Assembly (NCBI RefSeq): GCF_014698015.1
Contig: NZ_JACXBS010000002.1
Coordinates: 558,001-622,000, forward strand
Direction of reading: 5' to 3'
Length of the DNA stretch: 64,000 nt
From: Kocuria sp. cx-455
GTDB taxonomy: Bacteria; Actinomycetota; Actinomycetes; Actinomycetales; Micrococcaceae
Shown here piece by piece: positions 33,466 to 43,978 of the stretch (position 1 is the first letter of the stretch; the number at the start of each line of letters is the position of its first letter). The notes under the pieces are model-generated. The model saw only the letters and a list, made by a program, of their open reading frames with translations, was not told the DNA's origin and did not search any database. Made by a program: the position numbers and the translations under genes.

Positions 33466-33540
33466 TGGTGCGCGATACTGGGATCGAACCAGTGACCTCT
33501 TCCGTGTCAGGGAAGCGCGCTACCGCTGCGCCAATCGCGC
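33466..33540 (-). tRNA. tRNA-Val (GAC)
   Basis: Cloverleaf with acceptor GCGCGAT/ATCGCGC, anticodon loop CTGACAC (anticodon GAC) and GGTTCGATCCC T-arm. The CCA end is encoded (33468-33466). It differs from the tRNA-Val(CAC) gene at 34067 at only four positions. Confidence 0.97.
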
Positions 33541-33576
33541 TCAAACGTACTCGCCGAGCGAGGGTGGTTGGAGCCG

Positions 33577-33647
33577 AGGTGGAGACGGGATTCGAACCCG
33601 CGTAGACGGCTTTGCAGGCCGCTGCCTAACCACTCGGCCACCCCACC
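33577..33647 (-). tRNA. tRNA-Cys (GCA)
   Basis: Acceptor GGTGGGG/CTCCACC (one G-U pair), anticodon loop CTGCAAA (GCA) and discriminator U73, as expected for tRNA-Cys. CCA is not encoded. 36 bp before tRNA-Val(GAC). Confidence 0.96.
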
Positions 33648-33705
33648 GGGACCAGATCCTTGGAGGACAGGGTCTCAGGTCTCGACATGGTTGTCGATTA
33701 CTGCG

Positions 33706-33778
33706 AGCGGACGACGGGAGTCGAACCCGCGACCCTCACCATGGCAAGGTGATGCTCTACCAGCTGAGCTACGTCCGC
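33706..33778 (-). tRNA. tRNA-Gly (GCC)
   Basis: Acceptor GCGGACG/CGTCCGC, D-arm GTAGCTCAGCTGGTAGAG, anticodon loop TTGCCAT (GCC), U73. CCA not encoded. First gene of the minus-strand Gly-Cys-Val tRNA operon. Confidence 0.97.
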
Positions 33779-34066
33779 ATTGTCGGTCGAATGACTTTCC
33801 GTGAACCGGTTTGCCGTTCTTCCGAGCGGAAACTCTATCACAGTCCGTCAGCGCCTGTTTCGGGGAAGTATTCAACCGGTGGGGGTTGTCTGCTTCGCCT
33901 TTCCGGGCTGTGCCAACGAGCTAGAACATTACCCACACAATTTCGTTCGAGCAAATCGACGGCGACCCTTGAGGGGCCATCCGGTTGCCCAGACGGATGA
34001 GCCGGGGATGGGCCGTCATCAATTGGCATGTGACCGAAAAGTGTTCTATGGTTTTCAACGTTGCAA

Positions 34067-34138
34067 GCGCGATTGGCGCAGCGGTAGCGCGCTTCGTTCA
34101 CACCGAAGAGGTCACTGGTTCGATCCCAGTATCGCGCA
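34067..34138 (+). tRNA. tRNA-Val (CAC)
   Basis: Acceptor GCGCGAT/ATCGCGC and anticodon loop TTCACAC (CAC). Identical to the tRNA-Val(GAC) gene except at the last anticodon-stem pair, position 32 and the wobble base. It is on the opposite strand and CCA is not encoded. The ~290 bp before it (33779-34066) hold no gene and must contain the divergent tRNA promoters. Confidence 0.96.
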
Positions 34139-34143
34139 CACTG

Positions 34144-34178
34144 AAGGCCCCGATTCCACCAGGAATCGGGGCCTTGTG
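34144..34178 (+). terminator. Terminator after tRNA-Val(CAC)
   Basis: Perfect 14-bp stem AAGGCCCCGATTCC / GGAATCGGGGCCTT with a 4-nt loop, 5 bp after the tRNA. Confidence 0.88.
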
Positions 34179-34219
34179 CATTCGAGGGTGCGGCCGGTGT
34201 CCCTGTCGGTGGCGGGTCG

Positions 34220-34225
34220 TAGGGT
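34220..34225 (+). promoter_or_regulatory. -10 element, leaderless promoter of the nuclease-like gene and def-fmt-rsmB operon
   Basis: TAGGGT, six bases before the ATG at 34232. No ribosome site is present, which fits a leaderless message. Confidence 0.5.
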
Positions 34226-34231
34226 GGCCCC

Positions 34232-35164
34232 ATGACGCAACCACGCTTGGCCCAACAAACTCCCTACGGACGCATGTATGCGCGTGCGGAGGGGCAGGAG
34301 CCGCAGGTTCCGTCCATCACCACGGTCATCGGGTGCGAGGCCAATGATTTGGGCGGTTGGTATGGCTACAGCGCCGCACAGGCCTTGGCCGCGGACCCGC
34401 AACTTCCCGACGCACTGCGCGATTCACGACGCCGCCGCGCGCTGGTCAACCACGCGGCCAAGGCGGCGGAACGCCACAGGGACCGGGCCGCCGAGCGCGG
34501 CGACCGGGTGCATGACTACTGTGAACAGTTGGCCTTGCGAGCCATGGGACAGGACCACCGCGTGGAGCACGCACGGGACACGTTGGCGGAGCACCAAGAA
34601 TCCAGGTTCGCGGACTCTGCTGACCAGTGGTGGGAGCTGTATCGGCCCGAGCCGTTGGCCGCGGAGATCACCGTGTGGAATTCCACCGTCGGTTACGCCG
34701 GCACGCTGGACCTGGTGGCGCGTATCGGTGGAAAGGTGTGCCTGATCGACTACAAGACCCGGGGTACGGATCGCAACGGGCGGGTCAAGGCCCCGGACGC
34801 CAAGGTGGTCACCCAGCTCGTAGCCGGTTTGAAGGCAGAAGAATCCCTCGTGGATGCCGCAGCCGGTGAATGGCAGCCCTGGGAGTTCGCGAATGCGGAG
34901 GTTCTCATGGCCGTGGCCATTGGCGACACGGAGGCTCTGTCGGTCCAGGCCGTCCCGGACCAGTTGCCGGCCCACTGGTTCAAATTCTGCGCCCTGGCCA
35001 AAGTGTGGGCCCGCTCGGCCGAAATCGAGGCGGCCGGCCAACAATTGCGGGCCATCGTCCCGCCGCCGCTGGAGCACAACCCGGTGGGTCGGGGAGCCAT
35101 GGCCGTCACCGTAGACTTGAAAGAACCCCAGATCCAGGCAACCGAGGAGAGTAATTCGCAGTGA
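34232..35164 (+). CDS. PD-(D/E)XK nuclease-family (RecB/Cas4-like) protein
   Basis: 310 residues. The core shows AEITVWN, GYAGTLDLVARIGG and CLIDYKTRG, i.e. the E...D...E/D-x-K pattern of the RecB/Cas4-type nuclease fold. The ~110 N-terminal residues are Arg/Ala-rich helices. No helicase motifs and no Cys cluster of Cas4 are present. It is conserved in this position in Micrococcaceae as a cytoplasmic protein of unknown role (from memory). Its stop overlaps the GTG of def (GTGA). Confidence 0.75.
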   Translation: MTQPRLAQQTPYGRMYARAEGQEPQVPSITTVIGCEANDLGGWYGYSAAQALAADPQLPDALRDSRRRRALVNHAAKAAERHRDRAAERGDRVHDYCEQLALRAMGQDHRVEHARDTLAEHQESRFADSADQWWELYRPEPLAAEITVWNSTVGYAGTLDLVARIGGKVCLIDYKTRGTDRNGRVKAPDAKVVTQLVAGLKAEESLVDAAAGEWQPWEFANAEVLMAVAIGDTEALSVQAVPDQLPAHWFKFCALAKVWARSAEIEAAGQQLRAIVPPPLEHNPVGRGAMAVTVDLKEPQIQATEESNSQ

Positions 35165-35766
35165 CAATCCTGCGCATCCGAACCCAGGGGGACCCTGTCC
35201 TCAGGACACCCGCACTCCCAGTCACGGACTTCGACGACTCACTGCGAACGTTGATCGCTGACATGGTCGAGACCATGCACGCCGTCAAGGGTGTCGGGTT
35301 GGCCGCACCACAGGTGGGGGTCGGGCTGCAAATCTTCACGTGGGACATCGGCGAGGATTCCGGTCACGTGATCAACCCCGTCTTGGAAGTGGGCGAGGAA
35401 CCCCAGGAGGGCGGCGAGGGGTGCCTCTCGGTTCCGGGCCCCGGTTACGACACGCCACGGCTCAACTACGCGATCATCACGGGCGTGGACATGAATGGGC
35501 AGCCGGTGCGCCGCGAAGGAACGGGACTGCTTGCCCGCTGCTTCCAACACGAAACTGACCATTTGCACGGCACACTGTTCGTCGACCGGCTCGAAGGGCA
35601 GGTGCGCACGGAGGCCATGCGCGCCATGCGTGCCCCCGAATACCGAGACCTGGTGGACCGCGTGAGCCGGGAGCGTGAAGCTCAGCGCCTCGGGGTCCCT
35701 GCCGGCCCCAGCTCGCCCGGGTCGTCCTTCACAGGGTCGGCCTTCACCCGCGGAGAGGACTCCTGA
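35161..35766 (+). CDS. def: Peptide deformylase
   Basis: 201 residues. All three family motifs are present: GVGLAAPQVG (45-54), EGCLSVPG (86-93) with C88, and QHETDHLHG (129-137) with H130, E131 and H134 binding the metal. It removes the formyl group from new proteins. Start is GTG at 35161, overlapping the preceding stop. A ~20-residue Ser/Gly/Pro-rich tail follows the core. Just upstream of fmt, which adds the same formyl group. Confidence 0.95.
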   Translation: MTILRIRTQGDPVLRTPALPVTDFDDSLRTLIADMVETMHAVKGVGLAAPQVGVGLQIFTWDIGEDSGHVINPVLEVGEEPQEGGEGCLSVPGPGYDTPRLNYAIITGVDMNGQPVRREGTGLLARCFQHETDHLHGTLFVDRLEGQVRTEAMRAMRAPEYRDLVDRVSREREAQRLGVPAGPSSPGSSFTGSAFTRGEDS

Positions 35767-35768
35767 AC

Positions 35769-36704
35769 GTGCGTCAGTTACTGAAAGTTCTCTACGCCGG
35801 CACCCCGGCAACCGCCGTCATCCCTCTCGACGCGCTTCTCGAACGTGACGACCTGGACGTTGTCGCCGTGTTGACCCGCGAGGACGCCCCGGTGGGACGG
35901 AAAAAGGTTCTGACCCCGTCCCCGGTGGCACAGCGTGCCGAGGAACGGGGTATTCCCACGCTCAAGGCCAATCGCGCCACGGCCGAACTGGTCGAGCAAC
36001 TACGCGCCACCGGCGCGGACATCGCCGCCGTGGTCGCCTACGGCGCCCTGCTACCGCGCCCCGTGCTGGACGTTTTCGAACACGGGTGGGTCAACCTTCA
36101 TTTCTCGTTGCTGCCGCAGTGGCGCGGGGCCGCTCCGGTGCAGCGGGCGCTCATGGCCGGTGACACGATGCTGGGCGCCACCACGTTCGTCCTGGACGAG
36201 GGAATGGACACCGGGGACATCGTGGGAACCCTCACCGACCCCCTGCGCACGGACGATACCGCCGGATCCGTCCTGGAACGGTTGTCCCACAGCGGTGCAT
36301 CATTGCTTGCGGATTCACTCGTGGCCGTGGCCACTGGCCAGGCCAAACCCGTGCCCCAGGAAGGGGAAGCCAGTAAGGCACCCAAGCTGACCGGGGCCCA
36401 GGCCCGCATCGAGTGGAACCATCCTGCCGTGGCGGTGTCCCACCACGTGCGGGGAGTGACTCCGGAACCGGGAGCGTGGACGACCTACAACGGGCAGCGG
36501 ATGAAAATCGAGCGGGTGATCCCGACCCCCCGGGTCGCAGGCCTGGCTGCCGGTCACGTGGAAGTCAGGGACGGCGCGGTCTATGCGGGAACCGGTTCGC
36601 ACGCGGTGGAACTGACCCGAGTGCAGCCCTCCGGCAAGAAACCCATGGCCGCCCTCGACTGGGCGCGCGGTCAGCAACGCAGTGAACAGGTGGTCTTCGA
36701 ATGA
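35769..36704 (+). CDS. fmt: Methionyl-tRNA formyltransferase
   Basis: 311 residues. Formyltransferase core with the catalytic HFSLLPQWRGAAPVQRAL segment (~115-132), including the Asn/His neighbourhood, and a C-terminal tRNA-binding domain (GVTPEPGAWTTYNG onward). Adds formyl from 10-formyl-tetrahydrofolate to initiator Met-tRNA. GTG start 3 bp after def; its stop overlaps rsmB (ATGA). Confidence 0.95.
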   Translation: MRQLLKVLYAGTPATAVIPLDALLERDDLDVVAVLTREDAPVGRKKVLTPSPVAQRAEERGIPTLKANRATAELVEQLRATGADIAAVVAYGALLPRPVLDVFEHGWVNLHFSLLPQWRGAAPVQRALMAGDTMLGATTFVLDEGMDTGDIVGTLTDPLRTDDTAGSVLERLSHSGASLLADSLVAVATGQAKPVPQEGEASKAPKLTGAQARIEWNHPAVAVSHHVRGVTPEPGAWTTYNGQRMKIERVIPTPRVAGLAAGHVEVRDGAVYAGTGSHAVELTRVQPSGKKPMAALDWARGQQRSEQVVFE

Positions 36705-38203
36705 GCGAGCGTGGTTACCGCAACGCCAAAGGACACGAGCGCAACAGGCGCGCGCAGAAGGATCGCTCGTTCTCGGCGAAATCCCCGGCTCAACGACGTC
36801 GCTCGTCGGACCCCGCGCGCTTGACGGCCTATCAGGCGTTGCGCGCGGTCAACGGCGAGGATGCCTACGGCAACCTGGTGCTGCCCCACTTGGTCCGCAA
36901 GAACAGGTTGGACAAACGCGACGCCGCCTTCGCAACCGAGCTCGCCTACGGTGCCATGCGCCGCCAGGGAACGTGGGATGCCGTCCTCGGACACTGCGTG
37001 GACCGTTCCCTCAAGGACCTCGACCCGAATGTTCTGGACGCCCTGCGGCTCGGTGTCCACCAACTGCTTGCAATGCGCGTGCCGGATCACGCCGCCCTTG
37101 ACGCAACGGTGGGTCTGGTGCGGGGTGAGATCGGCCAGGGCCCCGCCGGACTCGTCAACGCAGTGCTCCGCAAGGTCGCCCGCCGGAGCACCGACGACTG
37201 GCTGGACCAGCTCGAAGCCGCGGAGTCCGATGACCTGCGCAAACTGGGAGTCCGGTACTCGCATCCGGCGTGGGAAGTTCGTGCGCTGCGCCGCGCGCTG
37301 CGCATGAGTGGACGCCCCCAGGAAGAGATCACGGATCTTCTGGAGGCCAACAACGCACCTCCGCGGGTGCATTTGGTGGCGCTTCCCGGGCTGGGTAGTG
37401 TGGCCGCCGCACTGGATGCAGGAGCCACGCCCGGAACGCTGGTCGCTGACAGTGCCGAGAGCGCCGGGGGAGACGTGCACCGGATTCCCGGAACCCGAGA
37501 CGGCACCGTGCGCGTACAGGATGCCGGGTCCCAACTGGTGGCCCGAGTCATGGCCGCGGTGCCGGTGGCGGGTGACCACGGGAAATGGGCGGACTTCTGC
37601 GCCGGCCCCGGTGGCAAGGCAGCTCTGCTGGCCGCCCTGGCGGATCAGCAGGACGCTCGCTTGTACGCCAACGAGGTCAGCGATCACCGCGCGGACCTCG
37701 TGGAAGAAGCCCTCGCCGCCGTTCCGGAACGGGCCTGGACGCTGCGCGTGGGGGACGGTCGTGACATTCCCGGGGAAATGCCGGGGGGCTTCGACCGGGT
37801 GCTCGTGGACGTACCGTGTACGGGGCTGGGCGCGCTGCGGCGTCGTCCGGAGGCGCGGTGGCGCCGCACCCCCGCGGACGTGGCCGAGCTGGGATCGCTG
37901 CAGCGTGAGCTCCTGAGCGCCGCCCTGGACTCCACGCGACCCGGTGGCGTGGTGCTGTACGCCACGTGCTCGCCGCACACCGCAGAAACCCTGGACGTGG
38001 TCTCCGACATCATCACCGGGCGCAATGACGTCGAGATTCTGGACACCAACGAATTCGCTCGCCACGCCGCTCTGCCGGGGGCGCTCGAGGGTGACCGACG
38101 TGCCGATCTCGATTGGCCCGACGGCGGCACCAGCGTGCAACTGTGGCCCCACGTGCACGGAACCGATGCCATGTTCATGATCGCCCTACGTAAAACCGCC
38201 TGA
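36701..38203 (+). CDS. rsmB: 16S rRNA m5C methyltransferase RsmB
   Basis: 500 residues. N-terminal ~45 residues are basic and probably disordered, then a NusB-like RNA-binding domain (~50-190) and the Rossmann methyltransferase (~240-500). Motifs: [12 protein letters not shown] for [19 protein letters not shown] and [12 protein letters not shown] with the two catalytic cysteines. Modifies C967 of 16S rRNA in E. coli. Translation is coupled to fmt. Confidence 0.93.
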   Translation: MSERGYRNAKGHERNRRAQKDRSFSAKSPAQRRRSSDPARLTAYQALRAVNGEDAYGNLVLPHLVRKNRLDKRDAAFATELAYGAMRRQGTWDAVLGHCVDRSLKDLDPNVLDALRLGVHQLLAMRVPDHAALDATVGLVRGEIGQGPAGLVNAVLRKVARRSTDDWLDQLEAAESDDLRKLGVRYSHPAWEVRALRRALRMSGRPQEEITDLLEANNAPPRVHLVALPGLGSVAAALDAGATPGTLVADSAESAGGDVHRIPGTRDGTVRVQDAGSQLVARVMAAVPVAGDHGKWADFCAGPGGKAALLAALADQQDARLYANEVSDHRADLVEEALAAVPERAWTLRVGDGRDIPGEMPGGFDRVLVDVPCTGLGALRRRPEARWRRTPADVAELGSLQRELLSAALDSTRPGGVVLYATCSPHTAETLDVVSDIITGRNDVEILDTNEFARHAALPGALEGDRRADLDWPDGGTSVQLWPHVHGTDAMFMIALRKTA

Positions 38204-38222
38204 CCTTCACCCTGGAGACACC

Positions 38223-38891
38223 ATGAGCCGCTGTGCCATCCACCCGTCCATCCTGTCCGCTGACTTCGCCCACCTGGCCGATGAGCTGCAGCGGATCTCT
38301 CACGCCGATGCCGCCCACGTGGACGTAATGGACAACCACTTCGTCCCGAACCTGACGCTGGGGTTGCCCGTGGTCGAGAGTTTGCGGAAGGTCAGCCCCG
38401 TTCCGCTGGACATGCACCTGATGATCGGGGATCCCGACCGCTGGGCACCCGCCTATGCGGAGGCCGGCTGCGCCTCGGTCACGTTCCACGCGGAGGCCGC
38501 CACCGCCCCCATCAAGCTGGCCCGCGAACTGCGGGCGGCCGGCGCCAAGGCCGGTCTGGCGGTGCGCCCGGCCACACCCATTGAGCCGTATCTGGATCTG
38601 CTGCCCGAGCTGGACATGTTGCTCATCATGACGGTCGAACCGGGCTTCGGCGGTCAGAAGTTTTTGGACGTGACGCTGCCCAAGCTGCGGCGTGCGGCCC
38701 AGGCGGTGAAAGCCCACGGGGGCACGGTGGCCCTGCAGGTGGACGGCGGGGTCACGGAGGAGACCATTGTGCGCGCGGCCGAGGCCGGAGCGGACACCTT
38801 TGTCGCCGGATCGGCGGTGTACGGCAAGGACGATCCGGGTGCCGCCATCGACGCTCTGCGCGAAACCGCAAGGGCCCATCAGACCGCGTAG
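38223..38891 (+). CDS. rpe: Ribulose-phosphate 3-epimerase
   Basis: 222-residue TIM barrel. Conserved [10 protein letters not shown] (~9-18), [14 protein letters not shown] (metal His/Asp) and [12 protein letters not shown] (phosphate) are present. It interconverts ribulose-5-P and xylulose-5-P, giving the ribulose-5-P that RibB uses downstream. 19 bp after rsmB. Confidence 0.95.
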   Translation: MSRCAIHPSILSADFAHLADELQRISHADAAHVDVMDNHFVPNLTLGLPVVESLRKVSPVPLDMHLMIGDPDRWAPAYAEAGCASVTFHAEAATAPIKLARELRAAGAKAGLAVRPATPIEPYLDLLPELDMLLIMTVEPGFGGQKFLDVTLPKLRRAAQAVKAHGGTVALQVDGGVTEETIVRAAEAGADTFVAGSAVYGKDDPGAAIDALRETARAHQTA

Positions 38892-38999
38892 CCGACGCGC
38901 CACCGCGGGGTTCACACGCCTTACGTGCGGCGCAGTGCCACACATGCGGGTGCGAACTTTCGTACGGGACGCGCACACCGTGGCATAATTCAGATCACA

Positions 39000-39151
39000 A
39001 CGTGTTCCGGGGTCGGTGAGAGTCCGAACCGGCGGTCACAGTCCGCGAACCGAGGAACGCCTGCCGCACAGAGTCACGCGGCGGCGCTGAATCGGCCGAA
39101 CCGGTGAAATTCCGGTACCGACAGTCACAGTCTGGATGGTAGGAAACACGT
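39000..39151 (+). promoter_or_regulatory. FMN riboswitch (RFN element)
   Basis: P1 helix ACGTGT (39000-39005) with ACACGT (39146-39151) encloses the conserved core: GGGGTCGGTG, AGTCCGAACCGGCGGT, CAGTCCGCGA, GGTGAAATTCCGGTACCGAC and GTCTGGATGG. About 110 nt of expression platform precede ribM. FMN binding should lower expression of ribM and perhaps ribD to ribH. Confidence 0.95.
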
Positions 39152-39264
39152 GGATTTCGGCTCGGTGCCCTCTTGTCGGGGTGCCGTTGTGGTGCTCGTC
39201 TTCGGGCGCACGTGCCGTTGTCTCCGCCCCGGAACCATGAGATTCGAGGGCGAGAGGAAGTTCC

Positions 39265-39972
39265 GTGGACGTTTTGCGCTGGTTGTTCGATGCGCAACTA
39301 CGGGTGGGCGACGGTTTCATCCTGTGGCGCGAAGTCCTGGGCAACGTGTTCGGTCTGCTGTCCGCACTCGGCGGTATGCGCCGCAAGATCTGGGCGTGGC
39401 CGGTGGGTATCATCGGCAACCTCATCCTGTTGACCGTGTTCCTGGGTGCGGTGTTCGACACCCCCAATCCGGTCAATTTGTTGGGCCAAGCCGGCCGCCA
39501 GGTCATGTTCATCGCCGTGTCCGTTTACGGCTGGGTGCAGTGGCGGCGTTCCCGAGGTAACAGCCAGGCGGCGGTGACGCCCCGCTGGGCCTCGGGTCGA
39601 CAACGCATTCTGCTGATCGTCGCCCTGGTGTTCGGCACCGCGCTCCTGACCCCTGTTTTCCGGGCGTTGGGTTCCTACGAACCGGTCTGGGCGGACGCCT
39701 GGATCTTCATGGGCTCCCTGTTGGCCACCTACGGCATGGCCAAGGGCTGGGTCGAATTCTGGTTGCTCTGGGTGGCCGTGGACCTTGTGGGTGTTCCGCT
39801 GTTGTTCTCCGCCGGTTATTACGCGTCGGGGCTGATGTACGTCTTTTACGGAGCGTTCACCCTGGCCGGCTTCTTCGTGTGGTGGCGCGTGAACTCGCAG
39901 CAACGCAAACGCGCCATCGTGGAGACGGGCTTCCCGGACCTGCACCTGAAAATGGGTGACGGCTCCAAGTGA
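39265..39972 (+). CDS. ribM: Riboflavin transporter RibM (PnuC family)
   Basis: 235 residues with about seven membrane segments of the PnuC/SWEET-like type (NVFGLLSALGGMRRKIWAWP opening, GLMYVFYGAF near the end). PnuC itself imports nicotinamide riboside; members behind FMN riboswitches in actinobacteria (RibM) carry riboflavin, so the riboswitch decides the call. GTG start at 39265 follows GAGGAAG. Its stop overlaps the GTG of ribD. Confidence 0.85.
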   Translation: MDVLRWLFDAQLRVGDGFILWREVLGNVFGLLSALGGMRRKIWAWPVGIIGNLILLTVFLGAVFDTPNPVNLLGQAGRQVMFIAVSVYGWVQWRRSRGNSQAAVTPRWASGRQRILLIVALVFGTALLTPVFRALGSYEPVWADAWIFMGSLLATYGMAKGWVEFWLLWVAVDLVGVPLLFSAGYYASGLMYVFYGAFTLAGFFVWWRVNSQQRKRAIVETGFPDLHLKMGDGSK

Positions 39973-41084
39973 TCTCTGCCACGCTGCCCACCGCACACCA
40001 TGACTTCTCGCCCGCCGAACGAGAAGCTATGGCTGCTGCGTTGCACGCCGCAGCCCTGGGTGTGCGGGGCACCAACCCGGTGGTCGGTGCCGCTCTACTC
40101 GGGTCTGATGGCCGGATTCTGCACGTGGGACATCATCGCGGCGCGGGAACACCCCACGCGGAAGTGGATGTGCTCGCTCGGGCCCATGCGGCGGGCACAA
40201 ACCTCACGGATGTGACCATGGTGATCACCCTGGAACCCTGCAACCACACCGGGCGCACCGGGCCGTGCTCCCGGGCGATCCTGAATGCCGGCATCACACG
40301 TGTCATCTTTGCGGTCCACGACGGAACGGATGCCGCCAGCGGGGGAGGAAGCTTCCTCGCCGACCACGGGGTCTCGGTGCGCCACGGTCTCATGTCCGAG
40401 CAGGCCACCGACCTCAACGACCGCTGGTTCACCGCTCACGCCCACAACCGACCGTTCGTGACGCTCAAGATCGCCCAGTCCCTGGACGGCAAGGTGGCCG
40501 CCCCGGACGGAACCAGTCAGTGGATCACCGGCGCGAGCGCCCGTCAGGCGGGGCATGCGATTCGCGCCCGGGTGGATGCGATCCTGGTGGGTGGCGCCAC
40601 CGCTCGCACGGACGACCCTACCTTGACGGCCCGCGACGGTGACGGAACCCCGTTCGATCACCAGCCCTTACGAGCGGTCATGTCCCGCACCCCGGTGGCC
40701 CATGACGCCCGGGTCCGGCGCGGCGTGGGAACCCCCGGAAACAGCGAGAAATCCACCGACGGCCGGTTCGTCTGGCTCGACACGCACGACCCCGCACACG
40801 CCCTGGCCCGGTTGGGCGCGTTGGGTGTCACACACGTTCTGGTCGAGGGCGGGCCCACGGTCAGCGTGGCATTCCTCGCCGCGGACCTCGTGGACGAACT
40901 GTGGCTGTACCAAGCCCCCCTGATCCTGGGCGCCGGCACACCGTCGCTGGCGGCCTTACCCACGCAGACCCTCGCCGACGCCGCCCGCTGGCGTTCCGAT
41001 CCCGTGGCCGGACCTCCGGTGCGCACCCTGGGAGAAGACGTCGCATGGCATTTACGACCCGCACCGGTCTCGGCCTCTCAGTAG
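39969..41084 (+). CDS. ribD: Bifunctional riboflavin deaminase/reductase RibD
   Basis: 371 residues. Deaminase domain (~10-155) with zinc site H63-AE65 and PCNHTGRTGPC (C91, C100); reductase domain (~158-365) with LKIAQSLDGKVAAPDGTSQW and ILVGGATARTDDPTLTAR. Converts the GTP cyclohydrolase II product to 5-amino-6-ribitylamino-uracil phosphate. Full-length, unlike the reductase-only fusion at 2888. Starts with GTG overlapping ribM. Confidence 0.94.
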   Translation: MISATLPTAHHDFSPAEREAMAAALHAAALGVRGTNPVVGAALLGSDGRILHVGHHRGAGTPHAEVDVLARAHAAGTNLTDVTMVITLEPCNHTGRTGPCSRAILNAGITRVIFAVHDGTDAASGGGSFLADHGVSVRHGLMSEQATDLNDRWFTAHAHNRPFVTLKIAQSLDGKVAAPDGTSQWITGASARQAGHAIRARVDAILVGGATARTDDPTLTARDGDGTPFDHQPLRAVMSRTPVAHDARVRRGVGTPGNSEKSTDGRFVWLDTHDPAHALARLGALGVTHVLVEGGPTVSVAFLAADLVDELWLYQAPLILGAGTPSLAALPTQTLADAARWRSDPVAGPPVRTLGEDVAWHLRPAPVSASQ

Positions 41085-41105
41085 TTCAGCACGAAGGAGC
41101 AGCAC

Positions 41106-42406
<1,301 letters not shown>

Positions 42407-42410
<4 letters not shown>

Positions 42411-43129
42411 GCGCGACCCCCGAAACACTGGACCATTCCGAAGCGGTGAGCATCCCCACCGAATTCGGCACGTTCGCCGTCATGGGTTGGCTGGTCCCAG
42501 AACCCAGCGGCAGAGCAGCGGCCGAACACGTGTCCCTGAGCGCCGCTCCCACGACCGCGGCGGAAGCGGCCCAACCGCCCCTGGTGCGATTGCATTCCGA
42601 ATGCATTACCGGAGACGTGTTCGGATCGTGGCGCTGCGACTGCGGCCCCCAACTGCACCTGGCCCTGGAACGGATCGCCCACCACGGCGGCACCGTGTTG
42701 TACCTGCGCAACCACGAAGGCCGAGGTATCGGCCTGATCAATAAACTGCGCGCCTACAAGTTGCAGGACGGCGGGGCGGACACAGTCGAGGCCAATACGC
42801 TGCTCGGCCTGCCCGCCGAGGCTCGCGACTACACGGCCGCGGCGAGGATCCTCAAGGAAATGGGGTTGACGCGTATCCGGCTGTTGACCAACAACCCGGA
42901 CAAGGTCCGCAAGCTGGAGGACCTGGGGATCACCGTGGCGGCCGTTGTCGCCCACGAGGTACCACCCCGGGAAGAGAACCTTCGGTACCTGCTCACCAAG
43001 CGTGACCGCATGGACCACCATCTGACCGAGCTCACCTCGGGCGACGTCACCACCACGACACGCCCTACCCCCAGGTACAGCACCCAGATTTTCACCACCC
43101 CGAATCACAGCACAGGAGAACAATCATGA
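42407..43129 (+). CDS. ribA: GTP cyclohydrolase II
   Basis: 240 residues. Zinc ligands C66, C77 and C79 ([13 protein letters not shown]), the [16 protein letters not shown] stretch with the catalytic Tyr, and the LTNNPDK motif are intact. First step of riboflavin synthesis from GTP. This is the housekeeping copy; a paralogue fused to a reductase domain lies at 2888. ATGA overlaps with both neighbours. Confidence 0.93.
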
Positions 43130-43605
43130 GCGGACACGGAGCCCCCGCCACCCATGCGGGCGAACTCGATGGAGCGGAACTCACGGTCGCGGTCGTAGCG
43201 GCCAGCTGGCACGACACGATCATGGCCGGGCTGCTGGACGGCGCCCGGCGCGCCCTCCGGGACGCCCGCGTGGGCACCGTGATCGAAGTTCGCGTACCGG
43301 GAAGCTTCGAGCTGCCGGTGGCCGCCCGTCGTTTGGCGGAACGGGCCGACGCCGTGGTGGCCCTGGGCGTGGTCATCCGCGGTGGCACCCCGCACTTCGA
43401 CTACGTGTGTTCTGCCGCCACCACGGGACTCACCGACGTTTCCGTGACGACCGGTAAGCCGGTGGGATTCGGCGTCCTCACGTGCGACACCGAGGAACAG
43501 GGCCTGGACCGGGCGGGACTGGAGGACTCGAGCGAGGACAAAGGGTACGAGGCCGCCGAGGCCGCCGTGCGCACCGCTCTGACCCTGCGCGGGCTGGGGG
43601 TCTGA
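43126..43605 (+). CDS. ribH: 6,7-Dimethyl-8-ribityllumazine synthase
   Basis: 159 residues. Conserved [13 protein letters not shown] (~62-74), [16 protein letters not shown] with the catalytic His, and the TCDTEEQ loop are present. It condenses the RibB and RibD-derived products; the lumazine goes to RibE. Last gene of the rib operon, overlapping ribA by 4 bp. Confidence 0.94.
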   Translation: MSGHGAPATHAGELDGAELTVAVVAASWHDTIMAGLLDGARRALRDARVGTVIEVRVPGSFELPVAARRLAERADAVVALGVVIRGGTPHFDYVCSAATTGLTDVSVTTGKPVGFGVLTCDTEEQGLDRAGLEDSSEDKGYEAAEAAVRTALTLRGLGV

Positions 43606-43649
43606 GACCCCGCGGGCACCACGGTTCAACCGATGGCGCGCGCAACCAT

Positions 43650-43655
43650 TACCCT
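43650..43655 (+). promoter_or_regulatory. -10 element, leaderless hisE promoter
   Basis: TACCCT, six bases before the GTG at 43662. It marks the start of the his-trp transcript. Confidence 0.5.
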
Positions 43656-43661
43656 AAAGGG

Positions 43662-43925
43662 GTGAAGACCTTCGAAACCCTGTTTGCCGAAATCACCCAA
43701 AAAGCCGCTGACCGTCCGGAAGGTTCCGGAACCGTCAAAGAATTGGACTCGGGAGTCCACGGCATCGGCAAGAAGGTCGTAGAAGAGGCCGCCGAAGTCT
43801 GGATGGCGTGCGAATACGAAACCGATGACCAGGCGGCCGAGGAAATCTCGCAGTTGCTGTACCACCTGCAGGTCATGATGGTGGCCAAGGGTCTGCGTCT
43901 CGAAGACGTCTACAAGTACTTGTGA
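43662..43925 (+). CDS. hisE: Phosphoribosyl-ATP pyrophosphatase
   Basis: 87 residues, a MazG-fold HisE. The conserved [16 protein letters not shown] helix with its Glu metal ligands and the [14 protein letters not shown] helix are present. Second step of histidine synthesis. GTG start chosen from the leaderless -10 and family N terminus (MKTFETLF). Followed by hisG in the usual actinobacterial order. Confidence 0.93.
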   Translation: MKTFETLFAEITQKAADRPEGSGTVKELDSGVHGIGKKVVEEAAEVWMACEYETDDQAAEEISQLLYHLQVMMVAKGLRLEDVYKYL

Positions 43926-43978
43926 TCCGCGGCCGGTCACGGCCCACCCCCATTCCACGCCTTCTGGAAAGGAACCCC

